Shown: positions 46,679 through 58,330, counted from the stretch's first letter. The stretch is DNA of 64,000 nucleotides from Ischnura elegans (GCF_921293095.1 NC_060257.1:93299449-93363448), one strand, 5' to 3'. Numbers and translations: made by a program. The notes: generated by a model not told the origin, from the letters alone.

Positions 46679-48181
46679 TACAGTTATTTATACAGCATTT
46701 AAAGAATTTATTTGTATCAAATGCAAAGCATAAGGACTCCATCATGATGACTCCTTCATTGCAACTGTCTTTATTGGGATAGGAGTTTTCAATAGAATTA
46801 TGTTGTTACATGTAGTCACAGTAAGTAATTTTTTTTACTACCTACTTCTGGGGTAATCCTTTTGAATGCTGTACCAAGTCATCTCTGAATGCACCACACT
46901 GACATCACTCACTTATAATTAATGTATGTGCTTCCACTATCATAAATGCAATAGTATGACTTCCTCACAGAATTTTACCGTACCATGTTCTATTTATGAA
47001 GTGATCATAGAAGCAATTTCCCTTACATCCACTCCACTTCCATAAATCTATTAAGAAAATTTGCCTATGTGACATGAACATAGACTGTTTCTCATTATAT
47101 ACGTTGCAGCTATGCATGTTAAAATATATCTTTAGTGATGCAGATCGCAGCGAGACAGATGAGACAGAGATAATCCTTGGAATAAATAAAAAGAGGAGAA
47201 TTAAAGGGAAAATCACAGGACCAAAGTGCAAATAGAAGTCTGGTTAAGATATATGGAGTAAGGTTTGCTATGGAACTGGTATTTTTGACCCAGAAGGAGG
47301 ATAAGAATGTATAGATACAGGAATGTATAGATAAGATTGACAGAGGAAAAGGAAGTAGGAAGTGCTAGACGAGATAAATGAGGCAAGGGAATTAATGCAG
47401 GAGATGAATGTGAAGTGTTCATCAAGCTTGAAATGCTGACAACAGGGATTAAGGTAAGGATTTTGAGTAACAAGCAAGGGCAGGGAGACAATGGTTCTGG
47501 AATAAATGGAATAACCATGTATGTTACTAAGAAATATGTCAACCTTAATGAGTAAATCACTTATAACAGTAAGGAATGGAATGAGATATCAAGTCATGCA
47601 TGATTATAAGTGTTGATGATGTTATACCTAATCGATTTTTTGAACGTATGTACTCATTAGTGACAGTTCAATGGATGGAGCATGAAAAAATTAATAAAAG
47701 CTACGTATGGGATTGAAATCCCAAGAAACTAACGAGTGTACCAGATATGTGATGTAAATTGGCTGTTATAGGAATATGTCTTCACTTATCCTTTGAAGAC
47801 TTATTAAACATATTAGTTAGTTAAACGTCGACAAGTAGTAGTAAGGGTTAATATTTTAGGAAGAAACCATACCAAGGATCCCACTTAAGACTTTGATAGA
47901 GTCATTAGTAAAATTAGACATTGCAATACTTCCACTGATTTTATTATAATAAAAATCAGTGGAAATACTGCAATGTTTTATTTTACTAATATGAAGAACT
48001 TCCACCCTATCTCGCTCAATATCATACAAGGTACTTTGAAAGAGCTTATCGATGAAAAAATTTCAGTGGCCACTGATAAGCATAGAAAATAATGAATGGA
48101 ATGGTGGTGAATGCAGTCATTTCCTGTAAATTCATCCTCATGAGCAAATACATATGTACACAGACAACAGCTTTCCCCAAT
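46679..48181. other. No gene seen (Harbinger-type interior)
   Basis: A 25-bp inverted pair around aaaatcagtgga-atactgcaatg lies at 47921-47975 and could form a hairpin. Open frames on the minus strand (46965-47560) are hydrophobic and unrecognised, and I do not call them genes. Confidence 0.4.
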
Positions 48182-48900
48182 AGCCCACGTAAGACACTGC
48201 CTCCAAAAGGCGCCTTAAAGGTGCCTTTTTTAAGGCAAGGCACTGCCTTCAAAAGGCACACACAAGGCGCCTATAAGGTGCCTATCATCTTCTAGCTTAA
48301 ATGCGCCTTTTAGGCGCCTTGGAAAGGCACCTCAAAAAGGCTACTTGAAGGCACATATAAAATTTTACGTTTACTATGCCTATAAAGGTTGTACAATGGA
48401 ATTGCATTTATGAACCAATTTCCAGTACAAATATCGGCTACCCCAGTAACAATTTTTTCAATTTATATAAATACAGGGTTCTCAAGCATAACTTAAAAAA
48501 ATAATATTACCTGCTTTCACACTTAGGATATTAATGCAGCAAAATATAAAAAATGACAAACTCAATTATCAGGACATATCAGCTACACTAGTTGCAATTC
48601 CAAAGTGTGAGTATTTTTTCAAGGACTCATTCCCAATAAAAATTAAATAAGAAAATGTTTTCTTTCATTCAAAAATCTATTTTCCCCAAAGGACATGCCT
48701 GAAAAATTAATTAATCGGGTAATTTCACTGATGCTAGCTCTCAATCTTGCTCCCTGGTGGAGCACTTACCCCTTCATTGACCCCTTGACTCTGAAACAAT
48801 TATGCAATATATCACCATTATATCTACTATAATATGGTTCTATATGCAGTCACAGACATAAGCAAATTAAAAAATTATCCAAATAACAAATTGCATTTAT

Positions 48901-51010
48901 TCAAGACAAGATTTCTTTGGACATTGATTTCTCAGCCATTTCCCAATTGCATTTACAAACAGCTTCTTTATCGATTGTAGCAAAGTGAAAATCTTGAAAA
49001 TATCTGCACCATGCACCTAGGGGATAAAGAATGAAATTTCTAAATAACAACTTTGAATGTTTATTTCAAAAATTAACATGAAACTTCAATAGTGAATATG
49101 AAAATTAAAAAACTAGCCCAAGTAGTATTAAATAGAAAGACTTACCTTAAATGAAATTTAAAGTTTCTGTAGATTTCAAGCCTTTTTATTTGCCCTTTTG
49201 TTGACTGAATGTTTATTAACAGAAAGTCTTACAGTGAACACTTTCCTCGCTAGGGACGAACACATTTCACTGCAGTTGTCACCTCCAACTCTGCTGAAAT
49301 GATCCACCTGCATTGAAAATACATACCAGCATTTGACATTAATAAATAGGAATAGAGGGCACAGTTAAACACCATTAAAACTGTTTTTATTGCTTATCCA
49401 TCCTTTTTGACATGTTATTTAGTAATCTGGATTTTTAAGGTTAGGCAAAAACGTGCCATTATAATTGCCTTAAACAACCTTAAAATGAGTGAATTTGAGC
49501 CATGGGACTGTTGATAACCAGTCAAATATTTGGTTGAATTAAGTTTAAAGATTGACTGATTAAAAATACCTCATTCATTGATGATGTACTCCAATATTGA
49601 ACTGAAAAATTCGCATACATAACATGCAAATACGTCAATGAATCTCTATTTTAGTTAAACCCTCTTCCTAGCTGTTTTAACAGACTATATTGCTATTTTC
49701 ATTATCTATTTGACACCCTGTGAAGATTATTTAGCCAATAACTTAAAAATCATAATAGTGGAACAAGTTTGGCTGTGGGATGGGGGTTACAATGGTTTTC
49801 TAGTTCAGAAATCATGCTTGGATCTTTAGGCATAGGAAAAATAGCCATGTGGCAAAACATGCATAGGCCATTTAAGTCGAATTGTCCCTTGGTACACATG
49901 GAATGCAAAAGCAACGCTCAAAGGTCGTTTTACAGAAAGAATGGGCAAGGCTACGCCTATGAAGTGGGCTGATTTCTGAAAGCCAGTACAGTAAAAGAAA
50001 GACAGTACTTGCAACATAGCATTAGGTGGCTGACATAAGTTCCCTATTAAAGTATTAACTGACCGGTATCTTCATCACTTTCCTCGTTATCTCTTCCAGG
50101 GATAGCATGGTCCTTTTTCACCTCCTCGGGTTCTTCATGCTCCTGCAGGACCTCGAGAAATTTTCTTTTCCTAATTAGGGGGCGATCTGGAGAGGCTGCG
50201 ATGTCATAATGCTGGCATTATAGTATATGAGTTCCCTTTATTCTCAAAGGGCCACGCATCATTTTCCAAGTTTATGTAGTTTTCTGCATCCTCTTCCAAC
50301 TGAAAGGCATTTGTGAAAAATGAACACAAGCACAAATGGATACCTAAATGATAATGATCGGAGAGAGTTAAATTGATGGCTCTGTTTTGAACACCTTATT
50401 AATTACCATGATTATTCGACATATTCCCAATGGTTATTCATTTTCAATAAAAACCCTTCACACACGAGCTAATTGAGAATGAGACTAATGCTTTAATGTC
50501 ATAAAGAACTACTATCAAAGTGGACTCTACAGCGAGAACCCTGATATTTCCACTTAGTCGGTCTGACTGGATTGTATTTTTAGTAGGCCAGCGAAAGCAA
50601 AGATCATGCCAAATTGTAATTACACTGATAATATAATTATGAATAACCTTATATAATTATAAGAATGTAATTAGAGGCTCTTTGGCCATACATAGTATAT
50701 ACTACACAATCGTATTAGAACACAAGGGTACATTCAAAGTTCGGTGATTTACAAAAAAATATTCCATTTACTTACATGTATACATGATCAGCACCGCAGA
50801 GATGGGTTGATGCTGACAGAAGCATCTCCTTATATGTCTTCGTCCCACTAAGAGCCACTGTTTCAGGGAATTCTGTTCACAGAAACCTGTTCCGACGTAG
50901 ATTTTATTACTTGTGCAGGAAACAATATTCTTCATATCCCTTTTCGCCAGATTTCACTTCGAAATACGGATTATTTTCCTCTTCTACAGCGTACTTCAAC
51001 GTAAATTTGC
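48901..51010 (-). pseudogene. DUF4806 gene of the aaggcgcctt element
   Basis: Minus strand. Possible first exon near 51010-50910 (EEENNPYFEVKSGEKG). A charged linker exon 50300-50064 reads WPFENKGNSY, then, one frame over, RPLIRKRKFLEVLQEHEE up to a gtcagt donor, so it probably holds one frameshift. Core exon from 49307 down (HFSRVGGDNCSEMCSSLARK), soon ending in a stop. Last exon 49016-48901, phase 1, reads YFQDFHFATIDKEAV and NWEMAEK, a diverged terminal helix. An exon like 23689-23921 between linker and core was not found. Decayed. Confidence 0.68.
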
Positions 51011-51469
51011 TAGCATAACAAGTTTTTATAGCACAGCTAAACTCGCTAAGTCACTAAATAGAGCAGCTTCGGAAGTTACGGAAGTAAACACAAGTAAACA
51101 AAAGAGTAGCAATGGCCGTTTGGGTACTCAAGATGGCCGCCGGTCGTTTTGGCGCTGGTTTCAAAGTACGATTTTAAATCCGAAATATTAAAATAAGTTC
51201 GTAGTGGGCAAATATTTGTAACTTGAGTTTTTTATATGCCAAATATATATTTTCCGTAGATATGAAAAGTTGTGCAAATACTTTCTTGTCCTGGTTTGCA
51301 CAAATTTTTGCCTAAAATAATTTGTTGGATTTACTGTGGTGGATCACATATGAAGAGAATTACGTCAAACGCGATTATATTGATGGATGCTGATTAAGTG
51401 TATATTATTAACACCTTATAACCAAGCTTCCAGTTTTATTGTGATAATGGAAGTAACTGTTTTAGTACA

Positions 51470-51790
51470 GATTTTAAACGGACCCTTACACATAAACTTT
51501 TGTATATAGTATTCACTTGTGTAAATTGTATACCGTGTACACAATGTATATGTTGCTATACAGGCTCTAAAAATTTATATAAAATGTTTACATTGTATAT
51601 ATAATGCACAATTTTTATACAGGCAATACAACTGCACACAAATTTGCGCAAAATGTGTACGTTGTACGCATTCTGTATGGAAATTGTGTACTTTCTGTAG
51701 AATTTACATATTTTATACGTTCTATACAACTATATACATGTGTATATAAAACGTGTACATTTTTATACCCTGTATAGAAACTATGTACAA
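51470..51790. repeat. Inner array of gtgtacac/tgtatac words
   Basis: A dense run of gtgtac, tgtatac and aattgtgta words, both orientations, directly inside the aaggcgcctt array. A shorter related array lies at 25190-25340. Confidence 0.75.
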
Positions 51791-51932
51791 ATTTTTCATT
51801 GGGGTGCCTGCTAAAGGCAACTGAAAGGCGCCTTTAAAGCGCCTTGAAAAAGGCATAAGGCACTAGCGCCTCCTATAGGCACCTAAAAGGCATCCTAAAG
51901 GCGCCTTTTGGAGGCAGTGTCTTACGTGGGAG

Positions 51933-53041
51933 CAAGCAAGAGTAGCCCAGCTGGCTCAATATTGTAAGAAATACAACTGACTCTGATTGTTTCAAACATT
52001 CCCTTAGCAGACAATGCTTAAGAACCGTAAAATAATATTTATTTGATTGATCTGGCTTTGATATCATATATTCCATATTTTCCATGAGTCTTCAGGTACA
52101 AGGGTCCAAATTCTCTTGAATTAAGGCTCAAATGTATGGAATAAAATTAAACTTTTTCAGGATAAGTATCGAATTGTTTATTTTCACCATATTAAAACAT
52201 TCAAGCCTGAAATAAGATAAGTATTGGTAACCAAATTGGCACTCTTATATTTTAACATGAGATATCTAGATGGGCACCACTGATTCTATGGCTCTGAAGC
52301 TAATTTTGATGGCAGATGCACCACTGATTCTATAGCTCTGCAGCTACTTTCGATGGTAGATAATTTGCTAGGAGGTTTTAATAGTACATAACCTGTGTTT
52401 GGCTACGAACAGCACTTAGGCAATAAAGTCGCAATTTTTTCCGTTGAAGGCTACACATTAGAACGATCAGAGAAGAGAAGACTTTCCTTGCTTAAGGTGC
52501 CTTTCCAAATCTTTTTCTATCAAAAGGATACGAGGTCATTACTTTAGTCACAAAACGTACAATAATTAGTAAACTTCCACACTCCAAAGGCTCATTCGCC
52601 TTACAAATTCATTGATATATCATACCATCTTATGAGCAAATCAGTCATTCTTACTTTTTTACCCACACGAGCTGTATTGGTTGTATCAATTTGCCTTTCT
52701 CAGCTTCCAAAGAAAACTCAAACAGTATCTTGTATACATTACGTACGAAACGTGCTAAATACTTTCTTTTTCACGCAATATTTCACTTGCCTCACTTATT
52801 CCTATATATTTATCTCCAAGAAATACCAAGCCGTACACCAAATATTGTTAATGGACTTACCTACAATTTTTATAGTAGTACTTTGACAAACATCCTTTGG
52901 AAAAGGAAATACGAAAATACTTTCACCTCATAACATATATCCTCAGAAGTAATTATGAATTCTATAGTGACATCACATGCTAGTAAATCAGAATGCAATC
53001 AGTAAATACGATCCTTTTCTCTCTTTCGATTGCCAAATACG
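51933..53041. other. No gene seen (Harbinger-type interior); short tandem duplication
   Basis: 52277-52362 holds two copies of about 46 bp (accactgattctat-gctctg). Otherwise AT-rich with unrecognised short frames. Confidence 0.45.
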
Positions 53042-53059
53042 AACCCTGTAAACACAATG

Positions 53060-53225
53060 AGTTGCAGCAACGTTGCAGTCAGGTTGCACGAGGTTGCAGA
53101 GGTTGCAGGGCTGTTGAGGTCTCTTTGCAACGTCCTGGCAACGTTGCAGACAGGTTGCACGAGGTTGCAGAGCTACTTAGGTCTCTTTGCAACGTTGCAG
53201 ACAGGTTGCTTTGCAACGTCCTTAC
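53060..53225. repeat. Left subterminal array, word gcaacgttgc
   Basis: Units of about 25-60 bp around caacgttgcag and aggttgcacgaggttgc. The open frames in two phases through it are repeat artefacts. The counterpart is 57175-57490. Confidence 0.88.
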
Positions 53226-53280
53226 AACAATTTTCCCTCATTCATTAAAATATGAAAATATTGAGCTAAAAGAATAGGTA

Positions 53281-53440
53281 CCCACACAGCAGAGGATATT
53301 CCTGGAATATCCTATTTTGATCCCTTATATTCCTATTTCGTCCCAGAGACATTGCGAACCATTGTGGGATATTCGCGGTATATATTTTGACATTAGGCTT
53401 TTGTGTATGTAATAACTGAGTCACAGTTGTTACAGTGTGT
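53281..53440. repeat. Orphan left end of a ggaatattcc-type element
   Basis: Starts CCCACACAGCAG after a ta, and matches the reverse complement of 3792-4011 up to the word gagtcacag near 53425. It has one repeat unit where 3792-4011 has two. No matching right terminus is found before 57491, so the copy is truncated or rearranged. Confidence 0.75.
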
Positions 53441-54349
53441 TTCATCATTTCTTTTCGGAACACCCAAGAACGCCGTCCACCTGGGGTGCTACGAAATGCA
53501 GATTAATTAAAAAATCAATCAATTCCCTTAAGATGTAAAAAAAATCCTGCCATGATAAGTTTTCCTCGTTTCATAAAGAAGAATGTTCTTCGAAATGTGA
53601 TTTCACTCGTGCTTTTTAATCTACTAAGGTGATGATACAAAAAAGATATATTTCCCAGTGGGATTTATTCCTCAAGTCATAAGGCGAAACTTAATTTTTC
53701 GCCTACCAAGATTTAGACTCCCGCCCGCGATGTCGAGCTATCGATTGTGGATACCATCGATGGTCGATTCCACCAATAGTCGATTTCCATCGAGAGAAAA
53801 ACAACATGCCAACAGCCATGGCCGTTTGATGGCCGTTGTCGTATTCATGTGCACATTAATAATGTTACGTGAACTGTGTTGTGTTCTTCGTGAGCGGAAT
53901 TGATCCTGCCGAAGCATATCAGCCTCTTAAGTTCTTCTTTTACTTGTTTCACCAGCACCTAGGCAATCATATACTGTTACTACGTAATTTTGTAGTGTTA
54001 TGTTTGCGAAACTTCTCCAACAAAAGTTTATCAACCGCTGAAGTTCTACTTTTGCTTCCTTCATCAGAATCTGGGTAAGTAGAAGTGTTGCTTATTGCAA
54101 CATTTTTTATTTTAAATGAAGCATATTCTTAATATTTTCAACCTTCTCACACTTCCTGAGACAGCTCAGTCAATCCATCTTCTGTGGATTGAAAAACATT
54201 GCATATGCATAAACTTAAATTTATTTTAATGCTTGACGCATTGCATCACCGTAGTGTGGGAGGATTATGAAGAAAAACTTCTCGGCTTTACTATTTATTG
54301 AGTCATTTAAAGTTATTTACATTTTTTATAGTGTTTATTTTTCATTTAG

Positions 54350-54430
54350 GTGTAGTGGGTTTAAGTGTAGCTTCATGTCAAAAACATCTTCATGATGATG
54401 TAAAAAGTTTTGGATCAAAGTTCCAATCAG
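54350..54430 (+). other. Possible upstream exon of the DUF4806 gene
   Basis: Flanked by ttcatttag and gtaatt. One frame is open (GLSVASCQKHLHDDVKSFGS) but its end phase would hit a stop at the start of the next exon, so it may be 5' untranslated or decayed. A gtaagt donor at 54074 ends a further upstream transcribed-looking block with an imperfect internal duplication (53920-54075). Confidence 0.35.
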
Positions 54431-54805
54431 GTAATTGTTATTAAAAGAAAACATTTCAATCAATTTTGTGTCTTATTTTTGATAATTTTTTGTAGTTAAA
54501 GATGTCACTGTGATTTTGTTAAAGAGGGGATAAGTAATGGGATTTGATTTGTTGGAGGCAAGTCTATTTGTGCACATTACTCAGGGATAAAACCATTGGG
54601 CCATAATGATAAAGTGAATATCAGTTTATCTGTGGTAATATTATTAATACCCAGCCCAGTATAGGAAATGGTTTCGATTCATCTTCCTTTATGTTTGCTT
54701 GAAGCACTTTTCAATAGAGTGATCAAAGACTTTGAGATGCGTTGGCTCCCTAATATTGTTTTCTTCTAAGCAAGCAGACTGTTTGATCTTGATTCCAATT
54801 ATGCA

Positions 54806-55329
54806 GGGTATCCCATTTATCTTGACCACCCGAAATAACTTTTTGTTCAGATGGAAGTTCAAAAATGTGTCAAGCAAATGTTCATAAGCCCTCAGGGGGA
54901 CATTAATCAGCATGACTGCCTTCCTTGTATCTTTGTTTCTACAAAGATTTGAAGAGTGGTATGTCTTTTTTAAATGACACCCTATATTTTTTATGAATGA
55001 CTGGTGGAGTAGTTCCAATACCCGCCTTCCTGCACTAAGTGCTATTGAGTCAGACATTTTTCATAGCACTGTGTTTATGTTAATGGTCCACTGTGCTACA
55101 TTTTTGAATAAGTCTTTAGGAGAGGAAATGAACTGCCAAATAAAAAATATAGGGTGCCATTTTAAAAAGACATACCGCTGTTCATATCTTTGTAAATAAT
55201 AAAGCTACAAGGAAGTCAATCATGCTAATTAATGTCCCCCTGACGGCTAATGAACATTTGCTTGACACATTTTTGAATTTCCATCTGGACAAAAAGTTAT
55301 TTCGGGTGATCAAGATAAATGGGACACCC
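54806..55329. mobile_element. Foldback MITE in an intron of the DUF4806 gene
   Basis: Arms 54806-55000 and 55135-55329 are inverted copies of about 195 bp, with ends GGGTATCCCATTTATCTTGA and inverse. The arms contain a translated-looking phrase (LLDTFLNFHLNKKLF on the minus strand) that is open for 122 codons in the left arm only. No clear target duplication. Confidence 0.8.
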
Positions 55330-55415
55330 AGTATTCTTCATGTAAAATTGTCATAGTGGATGTGTACAGCCTTTGGTTCAATGAATTATCCCTAATATAA
55401 TAATTTTTATTTCAG

Positions 55416-57123
55416 ATTGATTTTTTGAAAAGAGTTGGGGGTTCTACTCCACCAGATGCAACAAGGCGTGGGTTGAGAGCATCATTCTTAGATGATATTG
55501 CAAAATATTATTTATTGGAAGGCCTTAAAGGGAACATAAAGTTTGGACAGACACACATTCATTTGGCTCTAAGCTGTAAGTAAAGTTTTCAAATTTCTAT
55601 TAATTAAATACTTCAATGAGACCAACATATGTCAGTAGCTTAGGTATTTTCCTTGAGAGCTATCAGCAATCCATCCTTGCATTTTGTTGAAATTCTTGCA
55701 AGGACATTACTTTTGTTATTTTGTGCTGTCCAGCGCCCAGAATTGAATTATGCTCTCTAGTCTCTTGGGTTGTATTCAAAGTTAGTACTCTCCCTTTCAA
55801 TACAACCCTAGCATTCGATTATTTTTATTACCATTCCTATGATTTTCAAGATTGGCTGTTCTAAAAAATATCATGAGATAATTTCTGTTTTCTTTGAATG
55901 ACATTCAATTATTGTTGTGCTTGCTTATTTCATTAACATTTGGACTAAACTTTTATTTCTCTAAAGTAAAGAAACCACTCTCCAGCCTTAAATTTATCAG
56001 GTGGATTTTGTGGGAAAATTAACTGCTTACGCCTTAATTATCGAGGTCATTTCAAGATCTCATGTAATGACAGTAATGATAATAGAATCGCTCAAGAAAA
56101 TGACTAAGTATATGCAGCCAAGCTCGTGTCTCAAACCCTTGTTTGTCATTTCATATGAAGTAATTTGCCAACTCTTGCCTCATAGAAAGTCCAAATTTGT
56201 GGGCTCTGACCTAGGTGGCAAGTGCAATACTAATCCTGCTGATTTCATCAGCTGACCATCACATCTTATTGGTTATGTGCATCTATTTAAAAATGGCCCT
56301 ATAAAAACTACTGTCTTAATTATATTATAGTCAATTTACTTCTCACCTTTATAATAAGATGAAAAGTACATTATACATATTTTTTAGTAATGTAAACTTC
56401 TTCTGGTCCCATAGTTATTTCTGAAGACCTTCTTCAGTATTTAAAGAGAATTGAGAAGACGCAGCTGGAAATTTTAAAGGAAATTCGGGCTTTGAAAAGA
56501 GCTAAGTCGAACTGCCAGATGCCAGATGAAAGTGACAACGACTTATTATTGACCTGGAAATTCCCCATGGATACAATGGAAGAATTTGATGCCCTGGAGG
56601 TGGAACTCCTCAAAAAGCCATTCCACGCAGCTCTGGTAAAATAATACTTTTGAGTGTCATTTGTTTGATGGGCTTTTATAAGTAGCTATTTGTGAGTTTT
56701 TTTGTGTTGTAAAAATTCCTCTGATTTTTCAGACTGTAGAGTTATGCAGACGAGGTCGGAATAACATTACTGAGGGTGTTTTCGGCATGTTATACCACCT
56801 ATTTACCAATAACCTTGGTCGGAGATTTTCATTTTTCGGCCATTCCAAAATGAACACTAAAAAAATCCAGTTCTGTGCCACCAGAACGTGTGCCTGTATT
56901 ATTGGTATGTTGTGCTTATAAAATTATTTCAAAATGGGAACTGTTCAATAAAACTACTTGTGTCTAAAATCCTTACTAAAATTTAATTTCAGATGCTTTC
57001 CGTTGCAAGCCCACATTAAAGGAATATGGCCATAAGCACATAAAGGAGAAGGCAATTGACTGGTTCAGGCACGCTGAGTCAAGGCATCAGGGGGTGGAGG
57101 AAAGGAAAACAAATTGTAAATAA
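55416..57123 (+). CDS. DUF4806-domain protein gene, four 3' exons
   Basis: Exons 55416-55575, 56415-56635, 56733-56904, 56993-57123, all with good GT-AG sites and matching phases (1, 0, 1). Exon 1 is itself like a DUF4806 core (RVGGSTPPDATRRGL, GLKGNIKFGQ). Exon 2 starts with a coiled-coil-like run (ISEDLLQYLKRIEKTQLEI) and the pre-domain WKFPMDTMEEFDAL. Exon 3 is the core (RGRNNITEGVFGML, GRRFSFFGHSKMNTKK). Exon 4 is the terminal helix (AIDWFRHAESRHQG) with a TAA at 57121. No stops or frameshifts in these exons; the 5' exons and start are not established. Function unknown; the context suggests a transposon-encoded protein. Confidence 0.82.
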
Positions 57124-57493
57124 GGAATAATAAAAAAATTTCCTTTGAAACGACACAATTTAAAGTATTATTTATTAAAGGTTGCATCACGTTACGCTTC
57201 TGGTGGCGAAGATTTGTGAAAATGTAGTAAGGATTAAATTTTGGCAGTAAATTGGTTGACGTGAGACGTAGCTGCAACGTTGTGGCAACCTATATGGTTT
57301 ACAGAAGGTTGCAGGCAGGTTGCAATCATGTTACGTGTCACGTTGCAAAGATGTTGTGAAGACGTTGTGAAAACGTAGTACGGAGGACGTTTGGCAGTAA
57401 ATAAGACGTTGTCACAACGTTGCATGGAACTCCCAGTTGGTTGCCGTGAGACGTTGCTGCAACGTTGTGGCAACCATTATGGTTTACAGGGAA

Positions 57494-58210
57494 ACTTGGC
57501 TGTTCTTCTAATTCAAACTGTCTTTGTAAACACAGACACATTTTGAAATCGTTGATGAAGTCAGCAAAACCAGGTAATAACAGATTTCTATACCTACACT
57601 CCTGTTACACCTCCTTCCTTCCCTCCGATATGTAATTCTAGTATTTTTCATCAACTCACTCGGCTGGCACAAATCATAACAAACTCCTACGCCGGCACAA
57701 ATATTGCATAACTTCAACATTTTCAGGGGTTAAGCACACGATCTCCTACTGCAGTCCATAGAATAGACAATATTATTTATTGGATGGTGATTATTATCAA
57801 ACTTGAGATGTTTGTAAGGATTTCGTAGCGAATACCGTAGAATAGTGGTCCGTTCCGGATATATCACCGGTCTTATGGAAATATTTCACGTATTACATTG
57901 CTATTGTGGTGCTAAAAATATTGGAAATTGATTGCTGATATCGTAGATACGGATAAAAACGGAGGATGCTGCGCTTGGTCGATTATTTCTTCCGTATATT
58001 ATCGTAGGGTTCTTCAGCATTTCAAAACATCCGCCATTTTCAACAATTTAAACTTCACGTTAACTTTTTACCCGAGGGAAATCCATGGTTTAGCTTGACT
58101 ACCACTTTAACGCTCAGATTTGGCTTAACCATCGATTATAAAACAGAATTCTGGGACTTAACCGACGCTTAGCTTAAACTCCAGTTTAACCAGACATTAT
58201 AAAACCGGCC
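57494..58210. other. No gene seen (Harbinger-type right end)
   Basis: AT-rich up to about 58060, then subterminal Harbinger-type words (gtttagcttga, cttagcttaaactc, ggtttaac) that mirror 42340-42450. Confidence 0.5.
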
Positions 58211-58330
58211 CTAAGAATGTTAAACATGTGACTAATAAGACTGTAGCGTCCTGTCTTATGTAATCTGCTTGTTACGTACAAGATACAATTTCTTGCTACA
58301 ATGAAATGTTTATATACTTCATTATTACAG

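Larger units (their letters stand above)
48184..51930 (-). mobile_element. CCC/GGG element with aaggcgcctt-type ends and a DUF4806 gene
   Basis: Termini CCCACGTAAGACACTGCCTC and its exact inverse, flanked by ag (48182-48183, 51931-51932). Arrays of aaggcgcctt and aggtgcct words lie at 48200-48360 and 51800-51920, with a second, inner array of gtgtacac/tgtatac words at 51470-51790. 3,747 bp. The gene inside runs on the minus strand. The right half is shared with 24240-25394. No transposase recognised. Confidence 0.88.
53044..57491 (+). mobile_element. CCC/GGG element with gcaacgttgc-type ends and a DUF4806 gene
   Basis: Termini CCCTGTAAAC and inverse, flanked by aa (53042-53043, 57492-57493). 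Arrays of gcaacgttgc and aggttgca words lie at 53060-53225 and 57175-57490. 4,448 bp. The plus-strand DUF4806 gene at 55416-57123 is inside, together with a truncated end of another element (53281-53440) and a foldback (54806-55329). No transposase recognised. Confidence 0.87.
42323..58210. mobile_element. PIF/Harbinger-type element, TAA duplication, filled with later insertions
   Basis: Termini GGGCCGGTTTTATAATGTCT and exact or near-exact inverse at 58191-58210, flanked by TAA on both sides (42320-42322, 58211-58213). TAA/TWA duplications and such GGGCCGGTTT ends are characteristic of PIF/Harbinger. Subterminal words ggtttaac, gtttaagc recur at both ends. No DDE transposase or Myb-like protein is recognised, so it is a non-autonomous or gutted copy. 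Native sequence is about 42323-42733, 44924-48181, 51933-53041 and 57494-58210, less the MITE. Confidence 0.85.

Noticed and set aside
48184-51930. Calling the CCC/GGG elements CACTA or Tc1/mariner
   Set aside because: Termini start CCC not CACTA, duplications are not confined to TA, and no DDE transposase of either type is seen.
53030-57541. Frames through the gcaacgttgc arrays
   Set aside because: Open in two phases because of repeat structure; no conserved protein.
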